The notes under the pieces were generated by a model. It saw only the letters and a list, made by a program, of their open reading frames with translations. It was not told the origin of the DNA and made no database searches. From Lentisphaerota bacterium (GTDB lineage Bacteria > Verrucomicrobiota > Lentisphaeria > Victivallales > Victivallaceae), in NCBI GenBank assembly GCA_015061815.1, contig SUVW01000010.1, positions 27,713 to 91,712 on the forward strand: 64,000 bases of DNA, read 5' to 3'. Shown here piece after piece: positions 19,111 to 27,929 of this stretch; positions within the stretch are counted from its first letter, which is position 1; the number at the start of each line of letters is the position of its first letter. A program made the translations under genes and the position numbers.

Positions 19111-20130
19111 TCATTCAGGTATCAACACAAACTGCAGCCAGGGGGAAGTGCTGTTTCCCGGCGGTTTGGGCAGTTGGTTAAGGTCCCGTAAAAGCCGTCT
19201 GGCGGAATCATTTACTGCTGCATTGGGACTGTTTTTTTCCACCTTTTTACCGATGACCCGGCCGTTTTTATCCAGCAGGATGCTGATGACCGCCGCCGTC
19301 TGTTCATCGATCCAGATACCGGCCGGCCGCTGCCATTTATCAAAGATGATCGCTTTCAATCTCCCGTCATACTGTTTCCATGCCGCTTCACTGGCGGCAT
19401 TGGCTCCGCCGGCCGGAGTGCGGTTATCCTGTTTGCCGTATTTCTGCCCGGTATCTTTGTTGCCGATTTTTACATTGCGGTTGAAGTTGCTTCCTCCCGG
19501 AGCAGCGGCCGCCTTATTCGGGTCCCAATTCTTCCAACGGGGGTCCTGATAAACCGACTGCTGTTCCCGGCGTTTTCTTTCCGCCTCGATCCGTGCCTTT
19601 TCACGCGCGGCTTTTGCAGCTTTTTCCTGCGCAAGTTTCTTCTGTTTTTCCAACCATTTTTTTCTGGCTTCAGCTTTCTGCTTTTTTTCCGCTTCGATCC
19701 GCGCCTTTTCGCGGACCGCTTTTTCACGGGCGGCCTTTTCGCGTGCAGCCTTTTCACGGACCGCTTTTTCACGCGCAGCCTTTTCACGGGCAGCCTTTTC
19801 ACGGGCGGCTTTTTCGCGCGCAGCCTTTTCACGGGCGGCCTTCAACGCAGCCTCCTGCCGGAGCTGATTTTCCAATTCTTTTGTATCCGGCGGCGGTGGT
19901 GGAGGCGGCACATTCACCTCTCCGGGCGCGGGACGCAAACGTTCCGGCGGGCCGACTTCCGGAGCATGGGATGGTTCCAAACCGCCCAACTGCACTTTGA
20001 AAGCGATATCCTTGTTTTTTTCCTCATCCTGATGCAGCCAGTAACAGCCGACCGGTCCGAAAATAATAAGCACATGCAGTGCCGCTATCACAGAAAGCAA
20101 AGTTGTACGGCGGCTGAAACGGCGGAACAT
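19111..20130 (-). CDS. TolA/TonB-like energy transducer with (A/V)REKA repeats
   Basis: Single N-terminal TM, PPPPPPP, ~10 AAREK repeats, TolA-like C-terminal domain; adjacent to ExbD and ExbB genes. Confidence 0.85.
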   Translation of the reverse strand: MFRRFSRRTTLLSVIAALHVLIIFGPVGCYWLHQDEEKNKDIAFKVQLGGLEPSHAPEVGPPERLRPAPGEVNVPPPPPPPDTKELENQLRQEAALKAAREKAAREKAAREKAAREKAAREKAVREKAAREKAAREKAVREKARIEAEKKQKAEARKKWLEKQKKLAQEKAAKAAREKARIEAERKRREQQSVYQDPRWKNWDPNKAAAAPGGSNFNRNVKIGNKDTGQKYGKQDNRTPAGGANAASEAAWKQYDGRLKAIIFDKWQRPAGIWIDEQTAAVISILLDKNGRVIGKKVEKNSPNAAVNDSARRLLRDLNQLPKPPGNSTSPWLQFVLIPE

Positions 20131-20131
20131 A

Positions 20132-20542
20132 TCAATTGCCCTCCGCAGAAGTCACCAGCATGGCATCTTTGAACCCGCAGGCACGGGCCAGTTTCAAAAG
20201 CTCCAGCACATTGGCGTAATTCTGTTCACCGTCACCGCGCACCAGCAGATCGGGTTTGGGTTCTTTCAACGCCAATGCCCGGAGATTTTCCGCGAGTTCC
20301 TGACGGGAAACCACCTTTTTATCCAGCAGATAAGTTCCGTCGCGGGCCAATTCCACTGTGGTGAAGTTCTCCTGCGGCAGATCATCGCCATTCATTTCCG
20401 GCGGCTTGACACTGGTTCCGTATTCCATCAGCGGCATGGTGATCATAAAGGCGATCAGCAGCAGAAAAGTCAGGTCGAGCAGCGGGGTGACATTGATCTG
20501 ATCAATGGCCGCCATCGGGGTACGGTTTTTTCTCCGGCGCAT
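20132..20542 (-). CDS. ExbD/TolR-family biopolymer transport protein
   Basis: MAAIDQINVTPLLDLTFLLLIAFMITMPLM. Confidence 0.92.
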   Translation of the reverse strand: MRRRKNRTPMAAIDQINVTPLLDLTFLLLIAFMITMPLMEYGTSVKPPEMNGDDLPQENFTTVELARDGTYLLDKKVVSRQELAENLRALALKEPKPDLLVRGDGEQNYANVLELLKLARACGFKDAMLVTSAEGN

Positions 20543-20563
20543 AAATCCCAGCCCTTTCCCGGC

Positions 20564-21352
20564 TCAATTCTGATCTCTGCGCGAAAATTTCAACTGTGAA
20601 AGTTTCACGCAAACCATGAATTCTTCTGTAAAATTATCCATCATCACCGTCAACTGCCGGATCGTACCGGTCAGCAGGTTGTAACCCACCAGCGACGGAA
20701 TGGCCACCACCAGACCGGCGACAGTTGTGAGCAATGCTCCGGCCACCCCCGGTGCCAGCGCGGTAAAGTCACTTTTCCCCGCCGCCGCAATACCGCAAAA
20801 AGCCATCATCACTCCCCAAACCGTGCCGAACAATCCGCAGAAAGGGCTCAAACTTACCAGAGTTGCCAACACTCCGATGCGGGTTTCCAATTCTTTGAGC
20901 TGACTGGAAACCTCTCTTTCCAGAACCGCCTCCACTGCATTGTACTGGGCTTCCGAAAGCTGACAGGGAACCGGTATCCCCCGGGCGGTAGTGCCGTCTG
21001 CGGAGTAGAAATCCAGCAGTTTTTCCACTCCGGCCCGGTAGATCGCCGCCACCGGTCCGCTGTTGAGTTCAGCTTCCCGGAGCAGTGCGGTCGTAAGCAT
21101 ATTAACTTCACCATGCTGCTGAAAAAGCGCGATAAAACGGGCCGACAACCGCCGCGCGCGATAGAGTGACCACGCTTTATCCAGCATAACCGTCCAGGTG
21201 AGAATGCTGCCGATGATCAGCAGAACAACGATCGCCTTTCCCACTGAATCGCTGTTCTGAAAGGCATAATAAACTCCCGGGGCATCCGCGACTGAAGCAA
21301 AAATCATATTCATAGAATGGCATCCTGTGTAAAATTTATTGAAAAAAATCAA
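20564..21352 (-). CDS. MotA/TolQ/ExbB proton channel family protein
   Basis: LATLVSLSPFCGLFGTVWGVMMAF, GVAGALLTTVAGLVVAIPSLVGYN. Confidence 0.92.
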   Translation of the reverse strand: MIFFNKFYTGCHSMNMIFASVADAPGVYYAFQNSDSVGKAIVVLLIIGSILTWTVMLDKAWSLYRARRLSARFIALFQQHGEVNMLTTALLREAELNSGPVAAIYRAGVEKLLDFYSADGTTARGIPVPCQLSEAQYNAVEAVLEREVSSQLKELETRIGVLATLVSLSPFCGLFGTVWGVMMAFCGIAAAGKSDFTALAPGVAGALLTTVAGLVVAIPSLVGYNLLTGTIRQLTVMMDNFTEEFMVCVKLSQLKFSRRDQN

Positions 21353-21431
21353 ATCGTCACTTTATAAAATATAATACCGATGTTATATTCTACAAGGAGA
21401 GAAAAGTAAAAAATTCAATAAAAAATTGCCC

Positions 21432-21583
21432 CGTTTGTTGTGATGCATTCATACCGGCAGTATCGCCGACAGGATCAAAGCGTCACCGGATGGTTGACAA
21501 ATCATAATGTTTGTGATATATTCTGTCGGTTGCGGTAACCACAATCAACATGCTGAATGAAAGTTTTACAAAATTTGGGACAT
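21432..21583 (+). repeat. Promoter-bearing intergenic repeat, copy C (upstream of ROK gene)
   Basis: tgttgtgatgcattcat ... gttgacaaatcataatgtttgtgatatattc ... tttacaaaatttgggacat. Confidence 0.85.
21494..21522 (+). promoter_or_regulatory. Predicted sigma-70 promoter TTGACA-17-TATATT
   Basis: -35 21494-21499, -10 21517-21522. Confidence 0.78.
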
Positions 21584-21647
21584 CGGAGTAATTGTAAAGG
21601 TAATTCTAATTGCCTCACATTACCAGTAAAAAAAAGGATAAAATAAT

Positions 21648-22637
21648 ATGCCGGTCATATTGGGATTTGATATTGGCGGTACCAAAATCGGTATCGGATT
21701 GGGAGATCATACCGGGAAATTGTACGGAACCAGCCGCCGGGACAACCGGAACACCGATCCGGATGAAGTACTGCCCTGGATGGCAAATGAGGCCAAACGT
21801 CTGGTAAAAGAGGCGGGTTTGCAGCTGTCAGATGTGGCGGCATTCGGCATTTCCGCCCCGTTCCCGGCAGATGCCGCAAGAGGGATCATGACCAAACCGA
21901 CCAATAACCCCAAATGGCGCAACGTGCCGATCCTTGACTTTATGCGCAAAGAACTCGGCATCCCCGGCTGTTTTGAAAACGATGCCAACTGCGGCGCGCT
22001 GGCGGAGTGGTTCTTCGGGGCCGGCAAGGGCTGCAGCGATCTGATCTACCTGACGATGAGTACCGGCATCGGCGGCGGCATAATAGCGGCCGGCAATCTG
22101 GTGCGCGGCGGCAAAGCGTTGAGTGCCGGAGAGTTGGGGCACATCTGCATCCAGCTGGACGGCAGACAGTGTTCCTGCGGGATGAAAGGGTGCTACGAAT
22201 CCTATTGCGGCGGCGTGGCACTGGCCCGGAGGATGCAGGAAGAGATCGCCGACCACCCGGACTCCCTGCTCAATGAGTTATCCGGCAATGATCCGTCCAA
22301 ACTTGATATGCTGCTGCTGGAACAGGCTTTCCGGGCCAAAGACGCTTATGCCGCAGAGTTGTGGGCGGAAATGAGCCTCCGCAATGCCCAGGCATTCGGT
22401 TTGCTGATCAACAGTTTCAATCCGGAAAAACTTATTCTCGGCACCCTGGCCTGGGCCATCGGTGACATCTATATCGATCCGATCCTTGAACATCTGGATA
22501 AATTCTGCTGGGAAGCTCCGCGCCGGGCGTGTGAGATCGTCTGCAGTTCCCTGCGCCGGGAGATCAGCAGTTACGCGGGTATCGCCGCCGCATTGAATTA
22601 TCTTAAAGAACAAGGTTTGCCGGGGAGTATCAGATGA
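21648..22637 (+). CDS. ROK-family sugar kinase/regulator
   Basis: ILGFDIGGTKIGIGLGD, GELGHICIQLDGRQCSCGMKGCYESYCGG ROK zinc motif. Confidence 0.92.
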   Translation: MPVILGFDIGGTKIGIGLGDHTGKLYGTSRRDNRNTDPDEVLPWMANEAKRLVKEAGLQLSDVAAFGISAPFPADAARGIMTKPTNNPKWRNVPILDFMRKELGIPGCFENDANCGALAEWFFGAGKGCSDLIYLTMSTGIGGGIIAAGNLVRGGKALSAGELGHICIQLDGRQCSCGMKGCYESYCGGVALARRMQEEIADHPDSLLNELSGNDPSKLDMLLLEQAFRAKDAYAAELWAEMSLRNAQAFGLLINSFNPEKLILGTLAWAIGDIYIDPILEHLDKFCWEAPRRACEIVCSSLRREISSYAGIAAALNYLKEQGLPGSIR

Positions 22638-23599
22638 AGATCGTCATTGCCGGAGGAGGCCCGGCCGCGTTGGAAAGTGCCATTGCGGCCCGCAAATGTG
22701 ATGCCGGAGCGCAAATAACAATTTGCAGTGAAGAAAATTACCTGCCTTACCGCCGTCCGGCCCTGTCCGGATTGCTTGCGGCCGGAAAACATCCGGATGA
22801 AAAGAGTTTCTATATCAAACCGGCAGAATTTTTCACCGCAAACCGAATCGACTTCATGCCCGGATGCAAAGCCGTTGCCATTGAAGGAAAAAATCTGATT
22901 CTTGCTGATAAACGGCACATCCCTTTTGACCGGCTGATCCTTGCCACCGGCAGTCAGGCCGTCAAACCGCCGGTAAACGGCAATGAATATGCCTTTACGT
23001 TGCGCAATCAGCAGGATATGCTCCGATTGACCGGTAAATTGGATAAGGGGATAAAAAATGCCGTTATAATCGGCGGCGGAGTTCTGGGATTGGAAATAGC
23101 CGAAAGTCTGCTTTCGCGGCAGATAAACACCGTCATTCTGGAACATTCCCCCCGGCTGTTTCCCGGCAGACTTTCCGACAGTGATGCCGATGCTCTGGCC
23201 GCCCGGCTCGGCAGCATACCGCAGCTCCGGCTGATTTGCGGCTGTTCTGTTTTGCAAATAACTCCGCAGGATGTCACGCTTGCCGACGGCAGGAGCATTC
23301 CGGCGGAACTGGTGATATTTGCCGCCGGCAGCCGGGCGGATCTCTCGCTTGCCGCTACCGCCGCAGTGGATTGCGGCAGGGGAGTGAAAGTGAATGATGC
23401 CATGCAGAGTTCCCGGGAAGATATATTTGCCGCCGGAGATACTGCGGAATTTGACGGCAGATGCTTCAATCTTTACATGGATGCAGTAACTTCCGGCAAA
23501 ATCGCCGGAGCAAATGCGGCCGGATGTGCCGAAAAATTCACAGCGAAATTCTCCCCGGTACGGCTCTTCGCCCTCGGAGAAAAGCTGGTAATGAATTAA
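22634..23599 (+). CDS. NAD(P)/FAD-dependent oxidoreductase
   Basis: KIVIAGGGPAALESAIAAR, AVIIGGGVLGLEIAESL, FAAGDTAEF. Confidence 0.87.
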   Translation: MKIVIAGGGPAALESAIAARKCDAGAQITICSEENYLPYRRPALSGLLAAGKHPDEKSFYIKPAEFFTANRIDFMPGCKAVAIEGKNLILADKRHIPFDRLILATGSQAVKPPVNGNEYAFTLRNQQDMLRLTGKLDKGIKNAVIIGGGVLGLEIAESLLSRQINTVILEHSPRLFPGRLSDSDADALAARLGSIPQLRLICGCSVLQITPQDVTLADGRSIPAELVIFAAGSRADLSLAATAAVDCGRGVKVNDAMQSSREDIFAAGDTAEFDGRCFNLYMDAVTSGKIAGANAAGCAEKFTAKFSPVRLFALGEKLVMN

Positions 23600-23657
23600 G
23601 ACTGCACCCGTACAGAAGCAAGGTACGGAAAGTCCGTATTCAACCCCAAAAAAATCA

Positions 23658-23701
23658 CGCCGGTGCGATCAGGTATATTTTCATACCTCATTGCACCGGC
23701 G
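23658..23701 (-). terminator. Rho-independent terminator for the cyclophilin gene
   Basis: cgccggtgcgatcaggtat-attttc-atacctcattgcaccggcg hairpin; followed on minus strand by gattttttt. Confidence 0.75.
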
Positions 23702-23740
23702 CGAAAACAAGATCCGGAATTATCGGCACCGGAGTACCGG

Positions 23741-24232
23741 TCAGTCGGCGGTCACCTCTGTGATAACGACATTTTCCACCGGGACATCCTGATGCATTCC
23801 CCGGGAAGCAGTTTCCACTCCCGCGATAGCATCCACCACATCCATCCCTTCAACCACCTTGCCGAAAACGCAATATCCGTAGAATTGCGGTGTCGGAGCT
23901 TTGAAGTTGAGGAAGTCATTATCCACCAGATTGATAAAAAACTGACTGGTTGCTGAATCAACCACCATCGTCCGGGCCATTGCGATAGTTCCGCGTTTAT
24001 TTGGAAGCTGATTGGCGGCTTCATTTTTGATTGGGGCGTGAGTCTTTTTCTGGGTGAATCCGGTGTCAAAACCGCCGCCCTGGATCATAAAGCCGGGAAT
24101 GACCCGGTGAAAAATGGTTCCATTGTAAAATCCCTCCTGAACATAAGAGAGAAAGTTTTTTACCGTTTCCGGTGCGGCGGCGGCATCCAGTTCCAATTTG
24201 ATATCGCCTTTGTTCGTCTTTATTGTGATCAT
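23741..24232 (-). CDS. Peptidyl-prolyl cis-trans isomerase (cyclophilin type)
   Basis: [43 protein letters not shown]. Confidence 0.93.
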   Translation of the reverse strand: MITIKTNKGDIKLELDAAAAPETVKNFLSYVQEGFYNGTIFHRVIPGFMIQGGGFDTGFTQKKTHAPIKNEAANQLPNKRGTIAMARTMVVDSATSQFFINLVDNDFLNFKAPTPQFYGYCVFGKVVEGMDVVDAIAGVETASRGMHQDVPVENVVITEVTAD

Positions 24233-24297
24233 TTTTTATTTTCCTTTGTTTTGTCATTCCGCCCGGCATCCCGTTGTTCCGGGCATCTGTATAAAAC

Positions 24298-24338
24298 GAG
24301 CTGCTGCTCATCCTTTTTTTCAGGTTTCGCAGCAGCTC
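24298..24338 (-). terminator. Hairpin/terminator downstream of 24362..25078
   Basis: GAGCTGCTGC...GCAGCAGCTC arms followed on minus strand by gttttat. Confidence 0.55.
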
Positions 24339-24361
24339 TGATTGTAATTATTGCCGGACAA

Positions 24362-25078
24362 TTACTTGCGTTTTCCGATATTCAGACCGAGCTGTTCCAG
24401 AAAGTTTTTGTAATTATCTTTGGTGATGACCTGATAACGGGCATCGAATGCTTCATCCAGTTCATCTTCATCGGGTTTGAAGTCGACATCGATCTTATCT
24501 TTGGAAATGATCGCACCGATGATGGTGCCGTTTTCAAAGGCTTTGACCGCATTTTTCATACCCATGAGGTGAGAAGAATTGTCGGTGAGGAAGTATTTGG
24601 GTCCTTTGGCATTGCGGAGAGCTTTGTCAAAAACATTGCCGACCTCCATCAGCGAAACGTCGACGACCACCACATCATCGGCACCGAGCCCTTCGATGAT
24701 CTTTTTGAACTCATCCGGATTGACCATGCCCATATCTCCGGAACCGGCGGTCACCCATTGTCCGCTGCCGCCGGCAGCTTCGAATGCGCCTTTGATCTTT
24801 TGGGCATATTCACTGGTGACATCAGAAGCCAGCCAGGTGATATTCTGTCCCTTCAATTCGGAAGCAACTTTATTTGCCACCGACATGCGGAAGATCTCAC
24901 CGCTTCTGTCCGGCGGCGGGAACATATACATCCAGAAATATATTCCCAAACCGGCGAGCATCACCAGGGCAAACAACAGTGCCACAGGTTGGATTGCCGG
25001 ATTGGTACGCTGGATTTTTGCACAAATAAGGACGCCGATAAAACCGACGACCATGACGACGATACCAAGCCACATCAT
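24362..25078 (-). CDS. Hypothetical membrane protein (two N-terminal TM segments)
   Basis: MMWLGIVVMVVGFIGVLICAKIQ...VALLFALVMLAGLGIYFWMYMF; family not recognised. Confidence 0.75.
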   Translation of the reverse strand: MMWLGIVVMVVGFIGVLICAKIQRTNPAIQPVALLFALVMLAGLGIYFWMYMFPPPDRSGEIFRMSVANKVASELKGQNITWLASDVTSEYAQKIKGAFEAAGGSGQWVTAGSGDMGMVNPDEFKKIIEGLGADDVVVVDVSLMEVGNVFDKALRNAKGPKYFLTDNSSHLMGMKNAVKAFENGTIIGAIISKDKIDVDFKPDEDELDEAFDARYQVITKDNYKNFLEQLGLNIGKRK

Positions 25079-25266
25079 ACTTGTTTTTCTCCTGAAAATT
25101 GTTTTTGGTTATTGCGCATACGCGCTGCTTGTTTATACTTTATACTCGATTGAAAGAAACTTCAAGTCATTTTTTAAAATTTTTCACAAATATTCCTGTT
25201 TGCATCCTTCCCCTGTCAGCTGTATATAAACCACCGGTATGCATTTCGATAAAATTTGTCATTGTC

Positions 25267-25433
25267 TGTTGTGATGCATCCATCCGTCTTCGTTTCACTG
25301 TGCCGTGACAAGGCGACAGGCACAAACCGTCATTGCGCGGTTGACAAATCATAATGTTGGTGATATATTCTTGTGGTTGTGATTACCGCAATCAGCGACT
25401 GTTGAATGCAAGTTTCACAAAATTTGGGACATT
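25267..25433 (+). repeat. Promoter-bearing intergenic repeat, copy D (upstream of NagA-like gene)
   Basis: tgttgtgatgcatccatccgtcttcgtttcactg ... gttgacaaatcataatgttggtgatatattcttgtg ... gttgaatgcaagtttcacaaaatttgggacatt. Confidence 0.87.
25341..25369 (+). promoter_or_regulatory. Predicted sigma-70 promoter TTGACA-17-TATATT
   Basis: -35 25341-25346, -10 25364-25369. Confidence 0.78.
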
Positions 25434-25465
25434 ACTTAAAATTTCACTTTCTGGAGGAAAAGATC

Positions 25466-26386
25466 ATGTTCAATCCCGGATGGGTAGATTTACAGGTGAA
25501 CGGCCACAATGGCACCGATTACAGCGACCCGGCACTTACCGCTGAAAAATTCATCAAATCTGCCGAAGAACTCATTGCCGCCGGGACGGAGATATTTTTG
25601 CCGACGATCATCACCGGCCCGCTGGATAAGACCTGCCGCAATGCTTCGCTGATCATGGAAGCAGTGGATAAACACGATTTGTCAAAACATATTCCGGGGA
25701 TACACTTTGAGGGACCTTTCATCTCTCCGGCATCCGGAGCAGTCGGTGCCCACGACCCGGCTTGTGTCTGTCAGCCGACCAGGGAGAATATCGACAAACT
25801 GCTCAATGCAATTCCCGGGAAAGTGAAGATCATCACCCTGGGAGCTGATTGTGAAAATGCTCCGGAAGCGATCGCTTATCTCCGGCAGAATCATGTGGCA
25901 GTCAGCGTCGGCCATCACATGGCAGATTACGGGCAGATCCGCCGGGCAGCCGATGCCGGAGCGCAGCTGCTCACCCATCTGGGCAACGGCTGTCCCAACA
26001 TGCTCGACCGCCACCGCAATCCGGTTTATGCCGGATTGGCAGAAGAACGCCTGACGGCAATGATCATCACCGACGGTCACCATCTGCCCGGAGAGCTGGT
26101 AAAAATATTCATCCGGGCCAAAGGTACGGATAAGATCATCGTCACCAGTGATGCATCCAGTCTGACCGGCTTCCCGCCGGGAGAGTATGAAACGCTCGGC
26201 AACCGGGCGGTGCTTTATCCGGACGGCAAACTTTTCAATCCGGATAAACAATGCCTGGTCGGTTCAGCATCCACGATGAGTGATTGTATGAAATTTCTGG
26301 CCTCACTGGATATTCTGACGGCAGATGAATTGACCAGGGTGGGCCGGGAAAATGCATTGGAACTGCTTAAAAGCACGGAAAAATAA
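25466..26386 (+). CDS. N-acetylglucosamine-6-phosphate deacetylase-like amidohydrolase
   Basis: WVDLQVNGHNGTDYSD, GIHFEGPFISPASGAVGAHDP, AGAQLLTHLGNGCPN, IITDGHHLPG. Confidence 0.83.
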   Translation: MFNPGWVDLQVNGHNGTDYSDPALTAEKFIKSAEELIAAGTEIFLPTIITGPLDKTCRNASLIMEAVDKHDLSKHIPGIHFEGPFISPASGAVGAHDPACVCQPTRENIDKLLNAIPGKVKIITLGADCENAPEAIAYLRQNHVAVSVGHHMADYGQIRRAADAGAQLLTHLGNGCPNMLDRHRNPVYAGLAEERLTAMIITDGHHLPGELVKIFIRAKGTDKIIVTSDASSLTGFPPGEYETLGNRAVLYPDGKLFNPDKQCLVGSASTMSDCMKFLASLDILTADELTRVGRENALELLKSTEK

Positions 26387-26457
26387 AGTGGTACAGAAAA
26401 GCACCCGGCTGAACCGGCAGCCGGGGTTTTGATAAAAAATCATCCGCAATGCAACGG

Positions 26458-26527
26458 TCAGATGGTGAAAACCTTGTACGTACGTATCTCAAATGGGGAA
26501 AGTTCCAGTTCAAGTCTGCCGTCCGGC
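26458..26527 (-). pseudogene. Relic of a GH38 alpha-mannosidase C-terminus
   Basis: Minus-strand peptide PDGRLELELSPFEIRTYKVFTI* matches the GH38 C-terminus PDGRLELELSPFEIRTYKVFAV* (27908-27977) in 20/22 residues, 60/70 nt, no gaps. Confidence 0.85.
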
Positions 26528-26624
26528 TTGGAAAAACGGTTGATTTTTTCCGATCCTGGAGATATATTATTGTGTAACAGACAATATCGATTTCCCGGAT
26601 CATTTACTTTAAGGCAATTTTTCT

Positions 26625-27929
26625 ATGGATAAAGCAGAACTCAAGCAGAAAATATGCGCTGCCATCGACCGCAACAGTGACCGTCTGATCGCCATCGGCA
26701 AAGATATCTGGAACCATCCGGAACCCGGTTATGAGGAGTTCCGTACTGCCGGGATCGTGGAAAGAGAGTTCAGGGCGATGGGTCTGCCTTGCCGTACCGG
26801 TCTGGCCCGCACCGGAGTCCGGGCTGATCTGCAAACCGCCTCTGACGGCCCGGCGATTGCCATTCTCGGTGAACTTGATGCTCTGATCATGCCGGAAAAT
26901 CCCGGGGCCGATCCGGAAAATCATTCGGCCCACGCCTGCGGACACAATATGCAGATTACCGGTATGCTCGGTGCGGCGATCGGGTTGAGTTCGGTGCCGG
27001 AGGTGCGTTCACTGCTTTCCGGCAAAATCGCATTCATCGCCTGTCCCGCCGAAGAGTGCCGGATCACGGAATTTCCGGGGATCAAATATCTGGGCGGCAA
27101 AGCCGAATTGGTCCGTCAGGGAGTTTTTGATGATATCCGCATGGCATTTATGACTCACGCCAATGCCAATTACGGTGCGGCGCAATGCAGTAACGGTTTT
27201 GTGATGAAAAAGGTGATATTTCACGGCAAAGCCGGTCACTGCGGCCACCCCTGGAACGGGGTGAATGCCCTTTCTGCCGCCCGTCTGGCTTTAAGTGCGG
27301 TGGATATGCAGCGTGATTTGAATAAGGATGATGATTGTGTCCGGATTCACGGGATCATCAAGCATGGCGGTTCGGTAGTGAATATCGTCCCGGAAACTGT
27401 GGAACTGGAATACCAGATCCGGGCAATGAATATCGATGCCATCCGGCAGGCTTCGGCGATGTTTGACCGCTGTATGCGCGGTGCGGCGACTGCATTTGGT
27501 GTCGGAGTGGAATTGACCACCTACGCCGGTTATCTGCCGCTGTACAATGAGCCGGAACTTCTGAAAATCCACCGTGCCAATCTGCATTGTCAGCGCCCGG
27601 AAGTGGAATTTGCCGACTTCGGCCGCCGGACCTCCTCGACCGATATGGGTGATATCAGCCAGCTCATGCCGGCGATCCATCCCTACGGCGGGCACTGGCG
27701 CGGTATCGGACACCATGAAAGTTTCCACTGGGAGGATGAAAAAGAATCTTTCGTTGATCCGGCCAAAGTGCTGGCGATGAATGCGGTCGATCTGCTCTGC
27801 GATAATGCTGCAGCGGCCCGGAAAATCGCGCAGATCAAACCGCGATTGACCAAAAAAGAATATCTGGACTTTCTGGATTCCCAGAACACCACCGAAAATT
27901 TCTCCGGTCAGACGGCAAAAACTTTGTAA
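26625..27929 (+). CDS. M20-family metallopeptidase/amidohydrolase
   Basis: ELDAL, HACGHNMQITGMLGAAIGL, HGKAGHCGHPWNGVNAL. Confidence 0.88.
   Translation: MDKAELKQKICAAIDRNSDRLIAIGKDIWNHPEPGYEEFRTAGIVEREFRAMGLPCRTGLARTGVRADLQTASDGPAIAILGELDALIMPENPGADPENHSAHACGHNMQITGMLGAAIGLSSVPEVRSLLSGKIAFIACPAEECRITEFPGIKYLGGKAELVRQGVFDDIRMAFMTHANANYGAAQCSNGFVMKKVIFHGKAGHCGHPWNGVNALSAARLALSAVDMQRDLNKDDDCVRIHGIIKHGGSVVNIVPETVELEYQIRAMNIDAIRQASAMFDRCMRGAATAFGVGVELTTYAGYLPLYNEPELLKIHRANLHCQRPEVEFADFGRRTSSTDMGDISQLMPAIHPYGGHWRGIGHHESFHWEDEKESFVDPAKVLAMNAVDLLCDNAAAARKIAQIKPRLTKKEYLDFLDSQNTTENFSGQTAKTL

Noticed and set aside
23658-23701. Possible novel structured RNA
   Set aside because: Hairpin plus T-tract directly downstream of the cyclophilin gene fits a rho-independent terminator.
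26367-26603. Minus-strand ORF (78 aa) over the repeat fragment and GH38 relic
   Set aside because: Reads a different frame from the relic and crosses repeat DNA; no coding signature.
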